This document shows positions 48,296 to 60,137 of a DNA stretch of 64,000 bases, one piece after another. Origin of the DNA: Synaphobranchus kaupii (Eukaryota > Chordata > Actinopteri > Anguilliformes > Synaphobranchidae); NCBI GenBank assembly GCA_029718625.1, contig CM056376.1, positions 23,241,869 to 23,305,868 of the forward strand. The letters are read 5' to 3'. Position 1 is the first letter of the stretch. Every line of letters starts with the position of its first letter. Below the pieces are notes generated by a model. That model did not search any database, was not told the origin of the DNA, and saw only the letters and a list, made by a program, of their open reading frames with translations. The position numbers were made by a program, and so were the translations under genes.

Positions 48296-48872
48296 CAGCG
48301 GTTCGCAAACTCGGTACCACGGTGTATGCTGGTTTTCGTTCAAACCACAATTTCAATCCCAGAATTTTAACAAGGTGTTAATTTTTCTGAATTAAGACTC
48401 TTTTCATGTTTAGAGGGATTATTAACCCTCTTAAGCCACATTTCGTCAGAAATAGCCATGCACGCCATGAAGAATACATATCCCATATTCACATTGCTCT
48501 TATTGTACTATATGCAAACATTTACATTAAAAAAGCTTATTAACAAAAATAATAAATACATTTATGTAACTTATCAAATTAAAAGGTGAATCAGTAGGCG
48601 CCTAATTGGTGAAAGTGTGGTCAGGGTCAAAAATGAACACCCGCCAAGCGCCAAATGCGGGTAAATATTCTCTCTGTGTGGTAGATAATGAAGTATTCAA
48701 ACACCAAGCAAATGACAACGAGCCAAACCTGCATTGTGTTAATAAGCTTAAGGAAAAAATTATGAATTAATTTGAACACACATTGTTCAACAACCTTGAC
48801 TGAGCAAGAGATTGGGTTGTAACAAAAACCAGCATACATAGGGGTCCCCCAGGACCGAGTTTGGGAACCAGT
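48296..48872. mobile_element. hAT-like non-autonomous element (577 bp)
   Basis: The left terminus cagcggttcgcaaactcggt and the right terminus (reverse complement cactggttcccaaactcggt) form an inverted repeat. It continues through a gctggtttt block, with aaaaccagcatacat as the mirror. Between them there is no transposase frame. The possible 8-bp flanks (ggcctgta and gtctagta) match only partly, so the insertion is old. Confidence 0.82.
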
Positions 48873-49675
48873 GGTCTAGTAGACAAAGAACAAGCATCTC
48901 TACACACACACACACATGGTCTGAGGTAAGAGTAACTAGCAACATAAGGAATGAAGAGGAAGGATTTCAGTGCATTTGGTTGAGCAGGTAATGGCAGTCT
49001 CCTCAGGTTTAAGCTCAGAGCAGATGCATTTATTTGCTACAGCGTTTCTTGTTCCTTCTCCTCTTCATTTGAAATGTTTTTCCTCCCCCCAAATGCTGTA
49101 ATTACACTCTTTGATTTGGACTGGGAATTGAAAAGCTGGCCCTCGACTGTCGGTGGAGTTTATAGAGAATGGCCGCTCTGCAGGCCCCGGAGCACTGTGT
49201 GTAAGGGTTTAGAGTCGGTCTGAGGGCCACACATGCGGTGGTCACTGGCTTGGCCCTTTCATGTTCACCAGCGCAGACAGCAGTTCTCTTTGAGTCTGAG
49301 CTCTGTCTAACAGGCAGGCCGTATCCCCGGCGACCACAAAGTCAACGCCAGGGCATCTCCGACGTCTCATTAAAGGCACCGGACGGAACTTCCTCGGTTT
49401 ATATTTCGGGCAAAATCATTATATCAGGAATCTGTCGGTTTGTAAGAAGTACAGGACTCCTCTGAAGCTGATGGCACCTTCATTTTCCCTGCACCCAATA
49501 AACATGGCGAAAAGCTCCCGGTGAGGAAGTGCGCTGGCCGTCTTCTGTAAGCCTGAAGCGTTGTGCTCCTAGCGAGCTTCACCGCACCCGGTGCCCTGTG
49601 TAGTGTGGTTATACGATTGCGGCGTGTCGATTCAGCATAAAGGAAATATACAAAGCTGGCTTGAAAACAGCTTAC

Positions 49676-49724
49676 CGTTTTCGAGACAATCTGCTTCTTC
49701 GGTTGTCCAATCTTGAAAGGAATC
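49676..49724 (-). CDS. bin3: BIN3, exon 2
   Basis: The 49-bp exon completes the tryptophan codon and encodes IPFKIGQPKKQIVSKT, the basic N-terminal segment before the BAR helices. Mammalian BIN3 has IPFKIGQPKKQIVPKT, so only one residue differs from memory. The acceptor is ttctttcag and the donor GTAAGC on the minus strand. Confidence 0.97.
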
Positions 49725-52700
49725 CTGAAAGAAAAGAGCATGGCGAACAGGGAATAAACACACTGTGGGAACAACAAAGCAACTATTATACAAGTTAAGT
49801 TATACAGTATTTCACAGAGGGAAACAAGGAAACCTGTTCATCGCCAGTTGTGTTCAACTAATCATGCCGGTTAGCCAATGGATAAAGGTAGGCCAGCGAA
49901 ACCATAACAGGAGAAAGGGATTTCTAAGTCCTGCACTTAGCACCACTGCATGGTATTGATTCAGGCAAATTAAAACTGAAGGATAGTGACATGAGGGATG
50001 CAGCACCCACTTACTTTCTCTGATGGCGTCACACTTATATACCTTTAAGAGAGCGCTTGGCGCGCCTTACGGTTGCGATTTCAAAAAGTTAATCATTTGA
50101 AAAGGCTGCGGACAGGTACGGGTCATCAGCAGATTGAGGTCTGCGTAGCCTGTGCTACGAGGCTCGGGGGGTGAGGGAAGAGGGGCTGTATCTGAAGTGT
50201 CTACTCGGCCGGCTCGAAGGTCCTGTTAACCTCTGTCCCGCCGGAGCCGACTTCACAGTCCCCCGTCGACTTCCTGTCACCGCTCTGCACATCTGGCCCC
50301 CATTGCAGGCGGATGTCCTTAATTACAAGTGCCTGTCCCCTTAGTCCCAACGGCCTCTCCTCCAGCCCCCCCCAGGGCCAGCGTGCCACTGATACTGGGC
50401 CCGAAACCACAGCCCCCCACCCCCACCCCACACACGCTACCACCGTTACAGCACCTTTTTAAAACACAAAGTGAGTTGCATCATTAAATGTGTTATTTTA
50501 GGGTCGAGCTCTCCAAAACGGCGCATTCAGTCGGTATGATGTTTGAGAGGCAGCCTTCGTACAGCAGTCAGTCAATCACATGCTCCTCATTTTCCATTAC
50601 TATTACATTCGATTCATTTAGTTTGGTTATAAAGAATACGATTATTACCATAATTTAGAGAGGGGATCTCTCTTCAGTGCACCGGTGCGCTGACTACATG
50701 ACAAAAGCTAATGACTGGAGCAATGTTCTGAAAACGCTGGATAGGCCTAGGCTAGGCTACATCATTTATGCAGACGGTCGAGACAGCAAATTAAGCATCT
50801 CTGAAACATAAGAACATCTTCAGTGCTGACATCTGCTGAATAACACAATAAGACCATGGAGCAAAGAGGCGGCTAGAATTACGCGACCCTAACTCTGACC
50901 CAATGTCAAACTAATAGAGGTCTGCCACATGGGACGACAAATAAATCCCCTCCCTTCTGATAATTCAGATTCACGACCATAAATTGAGATGCAGCGCAAA
51001 CCTAATGCTGGGGAAACTGTATGGTCCAAGGGGGTGAGGGGAAAGGCGGTAATAAAGGCCCATGTGCAGGCCTAAAGGATTGGGCAGCTGTGAGGGTGCT
51101 CGGGCCCAAGCAGTGGAAGCGCGGCTGAACTTCTGAAAGGCGGGAAAACCCACACCTCTCCAGAGCTGGCAGACCTGCTCCTGCTTCTCCAGTCTTAAAG
51201 CTCGCTGGACAACGTCCTCCTGTTGGGCTGTGGCCGACCGCTTTTCCCAAAATAACGCCTCGCGTTTAAAAGAAGGCACATTGCCGGGCACGTCCTGTCC
51301 GTGTTCTCCGCGTATTATGTCATATTCATAAATATGGACTCAAATTGAGCTGCGTCGCAGAGCAAAAAAGCCACCTTTACTGGAAGGTGCAATTAAATTT
51401 AAACTTGGCAAAATACCGTCACCTGCTCTATTGTTAAGTTCAGAAATGGTAAGGCGGTGTGGTTTTAGACTTGGGACTAAAAATAAAAAAAAATTATATG
51501 GCCCAGAAAACTCTCTTTTCACACTTCTACCCTTGTGATAAGTTTCTCTTTTATTTACTGGGGTGACAGGGGATCCGTGAGAAAAATGACCCATCTTATT
51601 GTAACTGGATACACCCCCATTGATGTGACACTAATGATATCCCAGACGCGCGATAGACGGCGGTTTCTGGCAGGCCGGGCGAGAAAAGCAGCTGCGTTGT
51701 GTAGACTAATGAGATGGGAAGAAAGAGGCGAGAGGCAGGGCCACAGTGTGCGATGAGGAAACGCCGCTGACACGCCCGACAGCTCTCTTTACTGACAGCT
51801 CAATAGAGAAGCTCAGAAAGTGACACAAAATGGCCTTAATCCACAAGAACCAAAAAGGAGAGAATATAGCCTACATAGGCCAGATATCATATCAGCAGCC
51901 CAAACGTGCGGACAAGGAGACGAGCGTGTCTCGGAAATAAAATGTGAAAAGATTAACAACTGAACATTTCTGCAAGTGCTGGGCTTTACGTTCCGAAAAG
52001 CTATATTTAAGCAATAGATCACGTGAGGGGGTGCGTTATGATTATATCCAATAACGCACAAACCTCGAGTGGTCTATTGCTTTTATACAACAATGTTAAC
52101 ATAAACATTTAGTAAGTAATGAAATTAGTATTGAAACAATAACTTTTGATTAACTCATTCTTTATTTCGGATTCGCTAACTTGCTTGCACCCTGTTGCTG
52201 TTGCTATTGTTGTTGTTTATGCTTCCTAGGCAAAGCTCTATAAAACGCGTCTACGCACTGGCAGTGCGGTCGTGCTAAATACCAGCACTGGTGGAAAACA
52301 TCTCAGCCAATCGAGTTACTCGTTCGGATCTCATTGTTGTATAAATTTATATAATTTTGTCCACGTACTTCATATATTTGTTTTTATCTTTGCAGACGAG
52401 TTCAACCAATCAAATTATTTTTAAAAAGATGAGCCGGGTGTGGTACAAGTGGAGGTCACATGTCAAGCAAAGCTTCGCTCCAACAAAGTCAGTTCTGAGT
52501 GGGCCAAAATTATATCCATCAGAGCTCAGCCAATCAACAAGGAGGACATGAAACTGCCAAAAAGCTTTATTCTTCACTTCCGTTTCCCCCTTTTATTAAC
52601 TCCTTATGCGGCACTACTGATGTTTCTATAGCACACATAATCATTCACATAATCAATGGGCCACACCTTTTATTATTTCGACAACATCACACTTCCATGT

Positions 52701-53796
52701 AAGAAAACGACTTTTACCTGCGTCACACTTCTTTCTAGCTAATAACATCATGGAAAACTATGTGTCATCACCCACTTGAATTCCTCAAGTCCACGGAGTG
52801 AGTCATGTTACAACTAATGTAACGCAACACTAGCATGCTACAGTAAAGACTATCTGAACTGTAATCACAGAAGACTTGGCAGTGAGGAAAAGGCACTGAA
52901 GTAATTATTTTTGTTAAGTTGCAACACAATATGCTAACATTTCTTTTCAGTGGTATTAGGAAAAAATACCATTCTGAATAGTCTCAATGATGAGAGGGTG
53001 TTGATCTAAACAAAATACATTTTATTTCTAGAAAAAAAAAACAGAAAAAGCTCTTCAGGCTGTCTGCTAATTCAGTAAAACTAAACGAATGAGGAGACAG
53101 CTTTCAGACAACCCTGGCACGAAGCCACAAAAGGAGTCTCCGTGGATTCGCAGAAAAGTCAAAAACGAACACCAGTTATAAGACCGCCATTGGCAGAACC
53201 ATGAGCTTACCCACAATGCCCCAGTCACGTATAAAGGAATACTGAGGGGCAAGGGAGGTAAGATGGCCTGCACTGTGGGAATCTGTCCGGAAGGTTCTTC
53301 ACATAAGAGTCACATTTTTTCCGACCCCCGCACAAGACCAAAGTTGTTGTTTTTTTTTTGCTTTTTTAAATCTGGTTGGTCGAGAGCGCCCAATCCCATG
53401 TCCTATGCCTTGGGGACTGGCTGAAAGCACCCTCTGAGTGGGCCTGGTGGACCGCAGCGGGGTTAAAGGTCACAGGGCTTGGGACAGACTTGCACAGAGC
53501 CCTGTGCCGTCCCTCCTCATTGCATCCTGCACACACCGAGCCCAGCACTCCACCTGCTGGGAAAGCCTTCTCTTTGTGTATACTGTACACGCACCTACTG
53601 GGTCAGCCAGAGCACACTGCCACAGACCTGCCACCCTGCACTCCGGATACAAGCGTAAATGAGAAACACAGCCAGTCACTACTATCCACTGAAACAATGA
53701 AACACATTTTAAGCACAAATACACAGCAAGGTGTGCAGCTTTTAATTCAAATCTTAAAACGCTGTATTTTAAGCGACTGCGTCCAGTAACTTTCAC

Positions 53797-54114
53797 AGTT
53801 ACAACGAGCGACGCAGCCCTGAACGTCCAGTTACAACGAGCGACGCAGCCCTGAACGTCCAGTTACAACGAGCGACGCAGCCCTGAACGTCCAGTTACAA
53901 CGAGCGACGCAGCCCTGAATGTCCAGTTACAACGAGCGACGCAGCCCTGAACGTCCAGTTACAATGAGTGACGCAGCCCTGAACGTCCAGTTACAACGAG
54001 TGACGCAGCCCTGAATGTCCAGTTACAACGAGCGACGCAGCCCTGAACGTCCAGTTACAACGAGCGACGCAGCCCTGAACGTCCAGTTACAACGAGCGAC
54101 GCAGCCCTGAATGT
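53797..54114. repeat. 32-bp minisatellite, 10 copies
   Basis: Ten head-to-tail copies of a unit starting agttacaacgagcgacgcag and ending tgaacgtcc. Only a few C-to-T changes separate the copies (aatgtcc, caatgagtg, caacgagtg), most at CpG, as expected from cytosine methylation. There are no spacers, so it is not a CRISPR array. Confidence 0.97.
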
Positions 54115-55587
54115 TTTCGCACACAAAAAGGAAACAAAACTATGCAAGTATATCTAGCAGATATTGTGTGTTTTAGTGAGGAATGAATACTTTGTAAAAT
54201 GTTCTATTATAGGAGAGCATAATTGTTTTAATGATGCTATAACCTATTTTTGAGAAATATCCCCTTTTCTCCAATTTTCCTCACAGCAACTAGGCTTTTA
54301 AGCCATTTTGTACAGGCATAATTACACCACATTATCATGGAAATACCTGTCCTAGCACATTAAGTAAAGGCAGGGACCAAGTTCCTAAAACTGCACCTCT
54401 AGTCATTTCATGGCGCCCCCTCCCAACGCTAGAGCAGGTAAACAGGATGTGAGCAGCAATTTCATTCCCATTTTAATCGGGTAATCATAGGTGCATGGAC
54501 CGTCGAGGATGTTTACATCAGAGACAGTGCTTAAAAAAAGACAAAAAAAGAAAGAGACAGAAAAAAGAAAAAGCACACAAACAGAACGACTCCTGAATCC
54601 TCCTTCCCCCTTACAAAAACATGAGCGTCCACAACTCGGTTAAACCTGTAAAAACTGAGCTCTACCGTAAATATTTCTGAAAGGCGTGTTATCTTGGACG
54701 TGCACTGTGAAGTAGCCCTTAGCTACATTTAGACAAAAGAAAAAAAAACAAACACAGCGGATTAAACTTTAGAGCCGCACATCTGAACGTGGCTCTGGCG
54801 TCATTTGCCGTGAAACCGGACGGTTCGCGCGTTCTCCGCTGACTGTCAGTGTGGCAGAAAGTGACTCACCAGATTTAACTTTACGCAGAAGGATGGTCAT
54901 TCACAAATAAGAACGGCAGAATGGAAGCCCAGTTTGCTGAGAAACCTTTGGACTCTGGTGGGAGGACTGGAATTGCATACTAATTAGTCTACTAAGCAAA
55001 CAGATACATCATTTAATTTTTATCCTGGAAGGCATTTCTCTGCAGTGGCAGAACACACTCCTGTCTGCTTTTAATTAACCCTTCAACCACAACACACATG
55101 TTTACTGGAGGAGGGGTCCAAGATGAGGGTAGTCAACTTCTGACCCCCTTATTTCAAAACGAGGGAAGCAGACAACCGAACGTCCAGTTCTTGGTCCTAC
55201 AAAGAGACTAACACAAAAATGAGTGCTGTTGATTGTGTTGATAATCTGAGGGGTTGCAGGCAAGATTTGAGTGTGCAGACTAAATGATGTGGACGGTATA
55301 ATGCTTAATATTCACAGCAGCTTAATAGCGTAATATTCAGAGGAAACAAAGGAGCTGTCACAATGTAGGCCGCTGTAACAAAGGCAAATGGATCAGACAA
55401 AAGGGGCACCTTTCACAGAAATGAGCGTAGCAACCGGCTTGCCCCTGACAAACTGACATTACATGCCACAGATTATTCTGGGTCCTGGGTCAAGTCCACA
55501 TTACATCTGACAGAATTTAATAGGTCTGAATGAACTAAGCCTCAATTCAACCCGAATAGGTGACATAACTGCATTGATGCTCTACAC

Positions 55588-55792
55588 CAGGGGTAGGGAA
55601 CCCTGGTCCTGGAGAGCCACAGGGTCTGCTGGTTTTAGTTGTTACTCGCCACTTAATTGATCAATTAAAGCAGTTGATTACACAGTTAACTGACCTCACC
55701 TGGTTCTTTGGTCTAAGTAGTTGCTGTATTTAAGGTGAAAACAAAAACCAGCAGACCCTGCGGCTCTCCAGGACCAGGGTTCCCTACCCCTG
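55588..55792. mobile_element. hAT MITE (205 bp) with perfect 8-bp target-site duplication
   Basis: Inverted ends begin caggggtagggaaccctggt and continue about 45 bp through the ctctccagg and accagcagaccctg blocks, ending ccctacccctg. The 8-bp sequence ctctacac occurs directly on both sides (55580-55587 and 55793-55800), the size expected of hAT elements. It has no coding capacity. Confidence 0.96.
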
Positions 55793-56556
55793 CTCTACAC
55801 AGCACAGAATACTACATCCAAAAGGCTAAAGACAGATTGATAAATTACATTACATTTCCTGCGATGGAGCATCTGTAACTGTGTCTAAAATATCCTTCTG
55901 ATCTCCTTCAGTACTCTTATGGCAGAATAATTAATTGCTTATACTTAAAGCTGGAGTATGCAACTTTCTCAACCATCGCATTTGTTGTCAAAACATTGCA
56001 AAGTCATAACAGCCCTTGGCCCTGCCCACAGAGAAAGAGACACACCCACCACCCCACTGCTCCCACAGACCTTGTTGTGAACATGTATGTTTTCTAGATA
56101 CAATTGAAGGATTACAGACTGGTACAGCTAACATTACAGCATGTCAGCTACAAGAGTCCAGGTAAAACAACAGAATCTTTTCTGTTGTTGCATCACACTG
56201 AGTTTGTGTAGCGTTAGCATTATCTGGCTACAGCTGGCATGCATGGTTATAGCGGAGTAGCCGGTTATAGGTAACACATTGAAACACATGGAATGATGCT
56301 GGATTTCTCTCACAACAGTTCTTTCTACGATTGCTATCAACTAAGCATGACCGTTCCCCGGTATTTCTTTGAAAAAGAAAAAAGCGACTTGCGTATTCCA
56401 GCTTTAATAGTGCTTTTAACCATGATTAACACCGCTTGTATTATGCCACTGGGATAACTGGAATTCTGGAACTCAAACACCACCAGTGGAGCATATACAT
56501 ATGCCTGGGGAAAACAACACCTAACATTACAGTAATATCAGTATGCACAGTAGTAC

Positions 56557-57041
56557 TAGGACTGGGCGATATATAACATCGATAATTATCGAATGCAATA
56601 ACGTACGTTGCCACCGTGTGGGACGCCTTTCTTTTCGTCTTTTTTTCTTTAAGTATACCCAATATACGGCAGTAAACATCCAAACTTCAGAGGCCGCGTG
56701 AAAAGCTTCCGGAAAAAAACATCACCGCTGATATCTATTGAGTGTTGATAAGACAGCCAACCAGCAGCAAGGTCGTACAGCTTTCACGTGATCATGTGAT
56801 GTGTTTTTTCAATCGCATGAAAGGTGCAACGCCTTTCTGTGATTGTCCGTCTTATCAACGCGCAGTAGACAGTGATGACGTTTTTCCCCCAGAAGAATTT
56901 CACACGGGTTTTGAAGTTTAGATTACTACCGCATCAGGTATAATTAAAGAAAAAAAGACGAAAAAAAGGCAATACCCCACATGCTGGCAACGGCCGTTAT
57001 TGCAATCGATAATTATCGTTGCGATATATCGGCCAGCCCTA
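56557..57041. mobile_element. hAT-like MITE, 'TAGG[GA]CTGGGCGATAT' family
   Basis: The left end taggactgggcgatatata is mirrored by the right end gatatatcggccagcccta. The flanks agtagtac and agtagcac match at 7 of 8 positions, which supports an 8-bp target-site duplication. Subterminal arms contain cgataattatcg palindromes on both sides. Homologous copies lie at 14567-15052 and, truncated, at 1536-1848. Confidence 0.88.
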
Positions 57042-58255
57042 AGTAGCACCACAGTATTCATCAGAATGTGCCTGAGAGGTCAAAAGCACAAGCAGTGCAT
57101 AAACAGCGTGCATTTAGTGTCATGCTGTCGACTGTCACGCAAAGATTCTGAAGAACTACAATGCCTGCAGTACAGTAGTCAATGTCAGAAGTGCCGAGGG
57201 TGTGCTGAGAGAGTTCGAACTGTGGGCCAAGGAGGACTCGCACAGCCGTGCTGTATCCAGGGTTTTTTCCTGCTTGAAATGTCTCAGGCGGGCTGCCTGA
57301 GTGTCTTTTCAAGCCACCTAAGACGCCTACGAGAAATCACGCAACAAAAACTATTAGAAATGATCCGTCCATTTATCTAGCTGGACACTTAATAAATCCC
57401 ACCTTATAAGTGCCAGCTTATTGGTTACTCCAAAGTTTAGGTAGCAAATAACAATGCTGAATACTGTGACGTAACTTATACAACAATTGCTCAGATCACA
57501 ACCCCTCATCGACAGCAGCCAAAGGAAATCAATGAAGACTCAAAAAATATATAACTTTTAAAGACTTCATTCCATTTTCTACTCTGGGACCCTTGCCATT
57601 TATTGAGGGTGCGACAGAAATTTTTGGTGGTGCTGACCATGATCAAACTGTTTCACTTTAAACAAGTAATGTTACAATTCAATTTATTGGGGTAGTGCTA
57701 TTGGCTTGTGCTAGCTACACCACACGACCTCATATAGCTGCAATCAATAAAGGCTAACAACACACTAGCACTTACTTCTTGTAAGTTTGATCACTACTGC
57801 GATTAAGTTAAAACAGTCCTAAAAACTACATTTTCTGTGAAAAATGTATTGTCGAGCTCACATGGACATACTGCTGTCTATGTTCTAACACTCGATTTTG
57901 CCCCCATTTTATAATAATGGCACAAACTACAGCCAGATGTACAGTCAAGCCGGAAAGTCTGAACACTCCTTTCACCTTCTCCACGTTTTATTACGTTACA
58001 GACTTATACTACAATAGATTGAGTTCATTTTTTGCCTCAAACATCTACACACAATAGCCAATAATGACGAAGTGAAAACAGTTTTTTAGAAAACATGCAA
58101 TTTTATTTTACTGACAAAAATAGGTTATTTAGGGGTCACATATCTGTACACACCCTTAGCCTAATACTTGGTTGCTGCACCTTTGGCAGCGATTACAGCT
58201 TCAAGGCGTCTTGGGAAAGAAGCTACGAGCTTGGCACACTTGTTTCTGGACATTT

Positions 58256-58547
58256 CAAGATTCAAGATTCAAGATTCAAGATTTCTTTATTTGTCACATA
58301 TAACGTACGTGTACAGTTATAGTGAAATGTTACTGCCGTCTCCAAGATTATGCCCAATACAGATACTCAAAAATGTACCACACTATACAAATTTACAATT
58401 TAAAATCTAAATTTACAGAGTTATTAAAAGTTACAAAGTTTACAAATTTAAATTACAATTTACATATTACACATTAAAGGGCATAAAAAGACATGGGTGT
58501 ATTTGTACATGTAATAGCTAATAAATAATAAGTAATAAATAATCCCA

Positions 58548-58580
<33 letters not shown>

Positions 58581-58812
58581 AATGACATTGTTCATGGTTG
58601 TATTCAGAGTTCTATAGAGTTCTATGTGCACCAGATGTTCTAGATGTAGTCATTCAGGTGCCGGATGGCTTGCGGGAAGAAGCTCTTCCTGAGCCTCTCT
58701 GTGCTCGCCATGTGAGTGCGGTATCTCCTTCCTGACCGTCGCAGAGAGAACAGTCCATATCCTGGGTGGCTGGGGTCTCTCAGGATCCTGTTGGCCTTGG
58801 TCTTGCAATTTG
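58256..58812 (-). mobile_element. 5'-truncated LINE 3' fragment inserted in Tc1 copy 2
   Basis: The insert is flanked by cattt on both sides (58251-58255 and 58813-58817), a short target-site duplication. On the minus strand it ends in the tandem unit cttgaat (three copies plus), typical of the 3' end of L2-clade LINEs. The minus-strand frame ends RLRKSFFPQAIRHLNDYI plus stop at about 58640, which resembles the C-terminal tail of fish non-LTR polyproteins. A 30-base G run (58550-58579) lies in its 3' UTR. Confidence 0.82.
58550..58579. repeat. Poly-G run (30)
   Basis: Thirty consecutive G bases, the longest homopolymer in the window, inside the LINE fragment. Confidence 0.95.
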
Positions 58813-60137
58813 CATTTTTGCCCATTCCTCTTGGCATATCCTTGCAAGCTCCATCAGGTTGGATGGGGAGCGTCGGTACACAGCCATTTTCAGCTCTTTC
58901 CACAGATGTTCAATTGGATTCAGGTCTGGGCTCTGGCTGGGCCACTCAAGGACATGCACAGACTTTCTCCAAAGCCACTCCTTTGTTCTCTTGGCTGTGT
59001 GCTTCGGGTCGTTGTCATGTTGGAAGCTAAACCTTCGCCCCAGTCTGAGGTCCAGAGCGCTCTGGAGCAGGTTTTCTTCAAGGATCTCGGTGTACTTAGC
59101 TGCATTCATCTTTCCCTCTATCAGGACTAGTCGCCCCGTTCCCGATGCTGAAAAACATCCCCACATCATGATGCTGCCACCGCCATGCTTCACTGTAGGG
59201 ATGGTATTAGCCAGGTGATGAGCGGTGCCTGGTTTCCTCCAGACGTGACGCTTGGTATTCAGGCCAAAAAGTTCAATTTTGGGTTCATCAGACCAGAGAA
59301 TCTTGATTCTCATGGTTTGAGAGTCCTCTAGGTGCCTTTTGGCAAACTCCAAGCGGGCTGTGATGTGCCTTTTACTAAGGAGGGGCTTCCGTCTGGCCAC
59401 TCTACCATAGGCCTGATTGGTGGAGTGCTGCCTGGATGGTTGATCTTCTGAAAGGTTCTCCCATCTCCACAAGGATACGCTGGAGCTCTGTCAGAGTGAC
59501 CCTCGGGTTCCTGCTCACCTCCCTGGCCAAGTCTTCCCCGATTGCTCAGTTTGGCTGGGCGGCCAGGTCTAGGAAGATTCTTGGTGGTTCCAAACTTCTT
59601 CCATTTACGAATGATGGTGGCCACTGTGCTCTTTGGGACCTGTAAAGCTGCAGAGATTTTTCCGTACCCGTCTCCAGATCTATGCCTTGACACAATCCTG
59701 TTTCTGAGGTCTGCAGATAATTCCTTTGACCCCATGGCTTGGAGTTTGCTCTGACATGCACTGTCAACTGTGGGACCTTATATAGGCAGGTGTTGGCAAT
59801 CCCCAATCATGTCCAATCAATTGAACTTATCACAGGTGGACTCCAATTAAGTTGTAGAAACATCTCAAGCAGTATCAGTGGAAACAAAATGCACCTCAGC
59901 TCACTTTTGGGTGTCATATCAAAGGGTGTGCACACTTGTGTACATATGATATTTTACATTTTGATTTTTAATAAATTAGCACAGATGTCTAAAAACCTCT
60001 TTTCACTTTGTCATTATGGGCTATTTTGTGCAGAATTTTGAGACAAAAAATGAACTCAATCTATTGTAGAATATGTCTGTAACGTAATAAAACGGGGAGA
60101 AGGTGAAAGGGAGTGTTCAGACTTTCCGGCTTGACTG

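Larger units (their letters stand above)
47282..49675 (-). other. BIN3 intron 2 (2394 bp)
   Basis: Bounded by donor GTAAGC at 49675 and acceptor ACAG. It contains a 26-base C run (47904-47929) and a hAT-like MITE (48296-48872). The GC-rich block at 48040-48290 contains many CpG. Confidence 0.85.
58161..59735 (-). pseudogene. Tc1-like transposase (copy 2), split by a LINE fragment
   Basis: The start MGSKELSADLRNRIVSRHRS is at 59735 and the helix-turn-helix and RPGRPAKLS hinge are intact. Around 59515-59530 a small deletion shifts the frame (SNRGRLGQ). From about 59472 the catalytic part is open again: D in [14 protein letters not shown] in [12 protein letters not shown] and E in [12 protein letters not shown] (DD34E). 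At EEWAKM the frame runs into the inserted LINE at 58812. The last part of the enzyme continues beyond the insertion and ends at the stop at 58161-58163. It is inactive. Confidence 0.93.
57942..60137 (-). mobile_element. Tc1-like transposon (copy 2) carrying a LINE insertion
   Basis: The same family as 4081-5699, in opposite orientation. The ends are cagtcaagccggaaagtct and its inverse (ccggcttgactg), with TA outside both. After removing the 557-bp insertion (58256-58812) about 1.64 kb remains, which matches copy 1. It lies in BIN3 intron 1 in the sense orientation of that gene. Confidence 0.95.

Noticed and set aside
53797..54114. Regular 32-bp repeats resembling a CRISPR array
   Set aside because: Units are head-to-tail with no spacers and lie in an intron of a vertebrate gene.
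58716..59218. Plus-strand frames with membrane-like composition
   Set aside because: They are antisense shadows of the Tc1 copy 2 transposase; the same shadow appears opposite copy 1 at 4793-5473.
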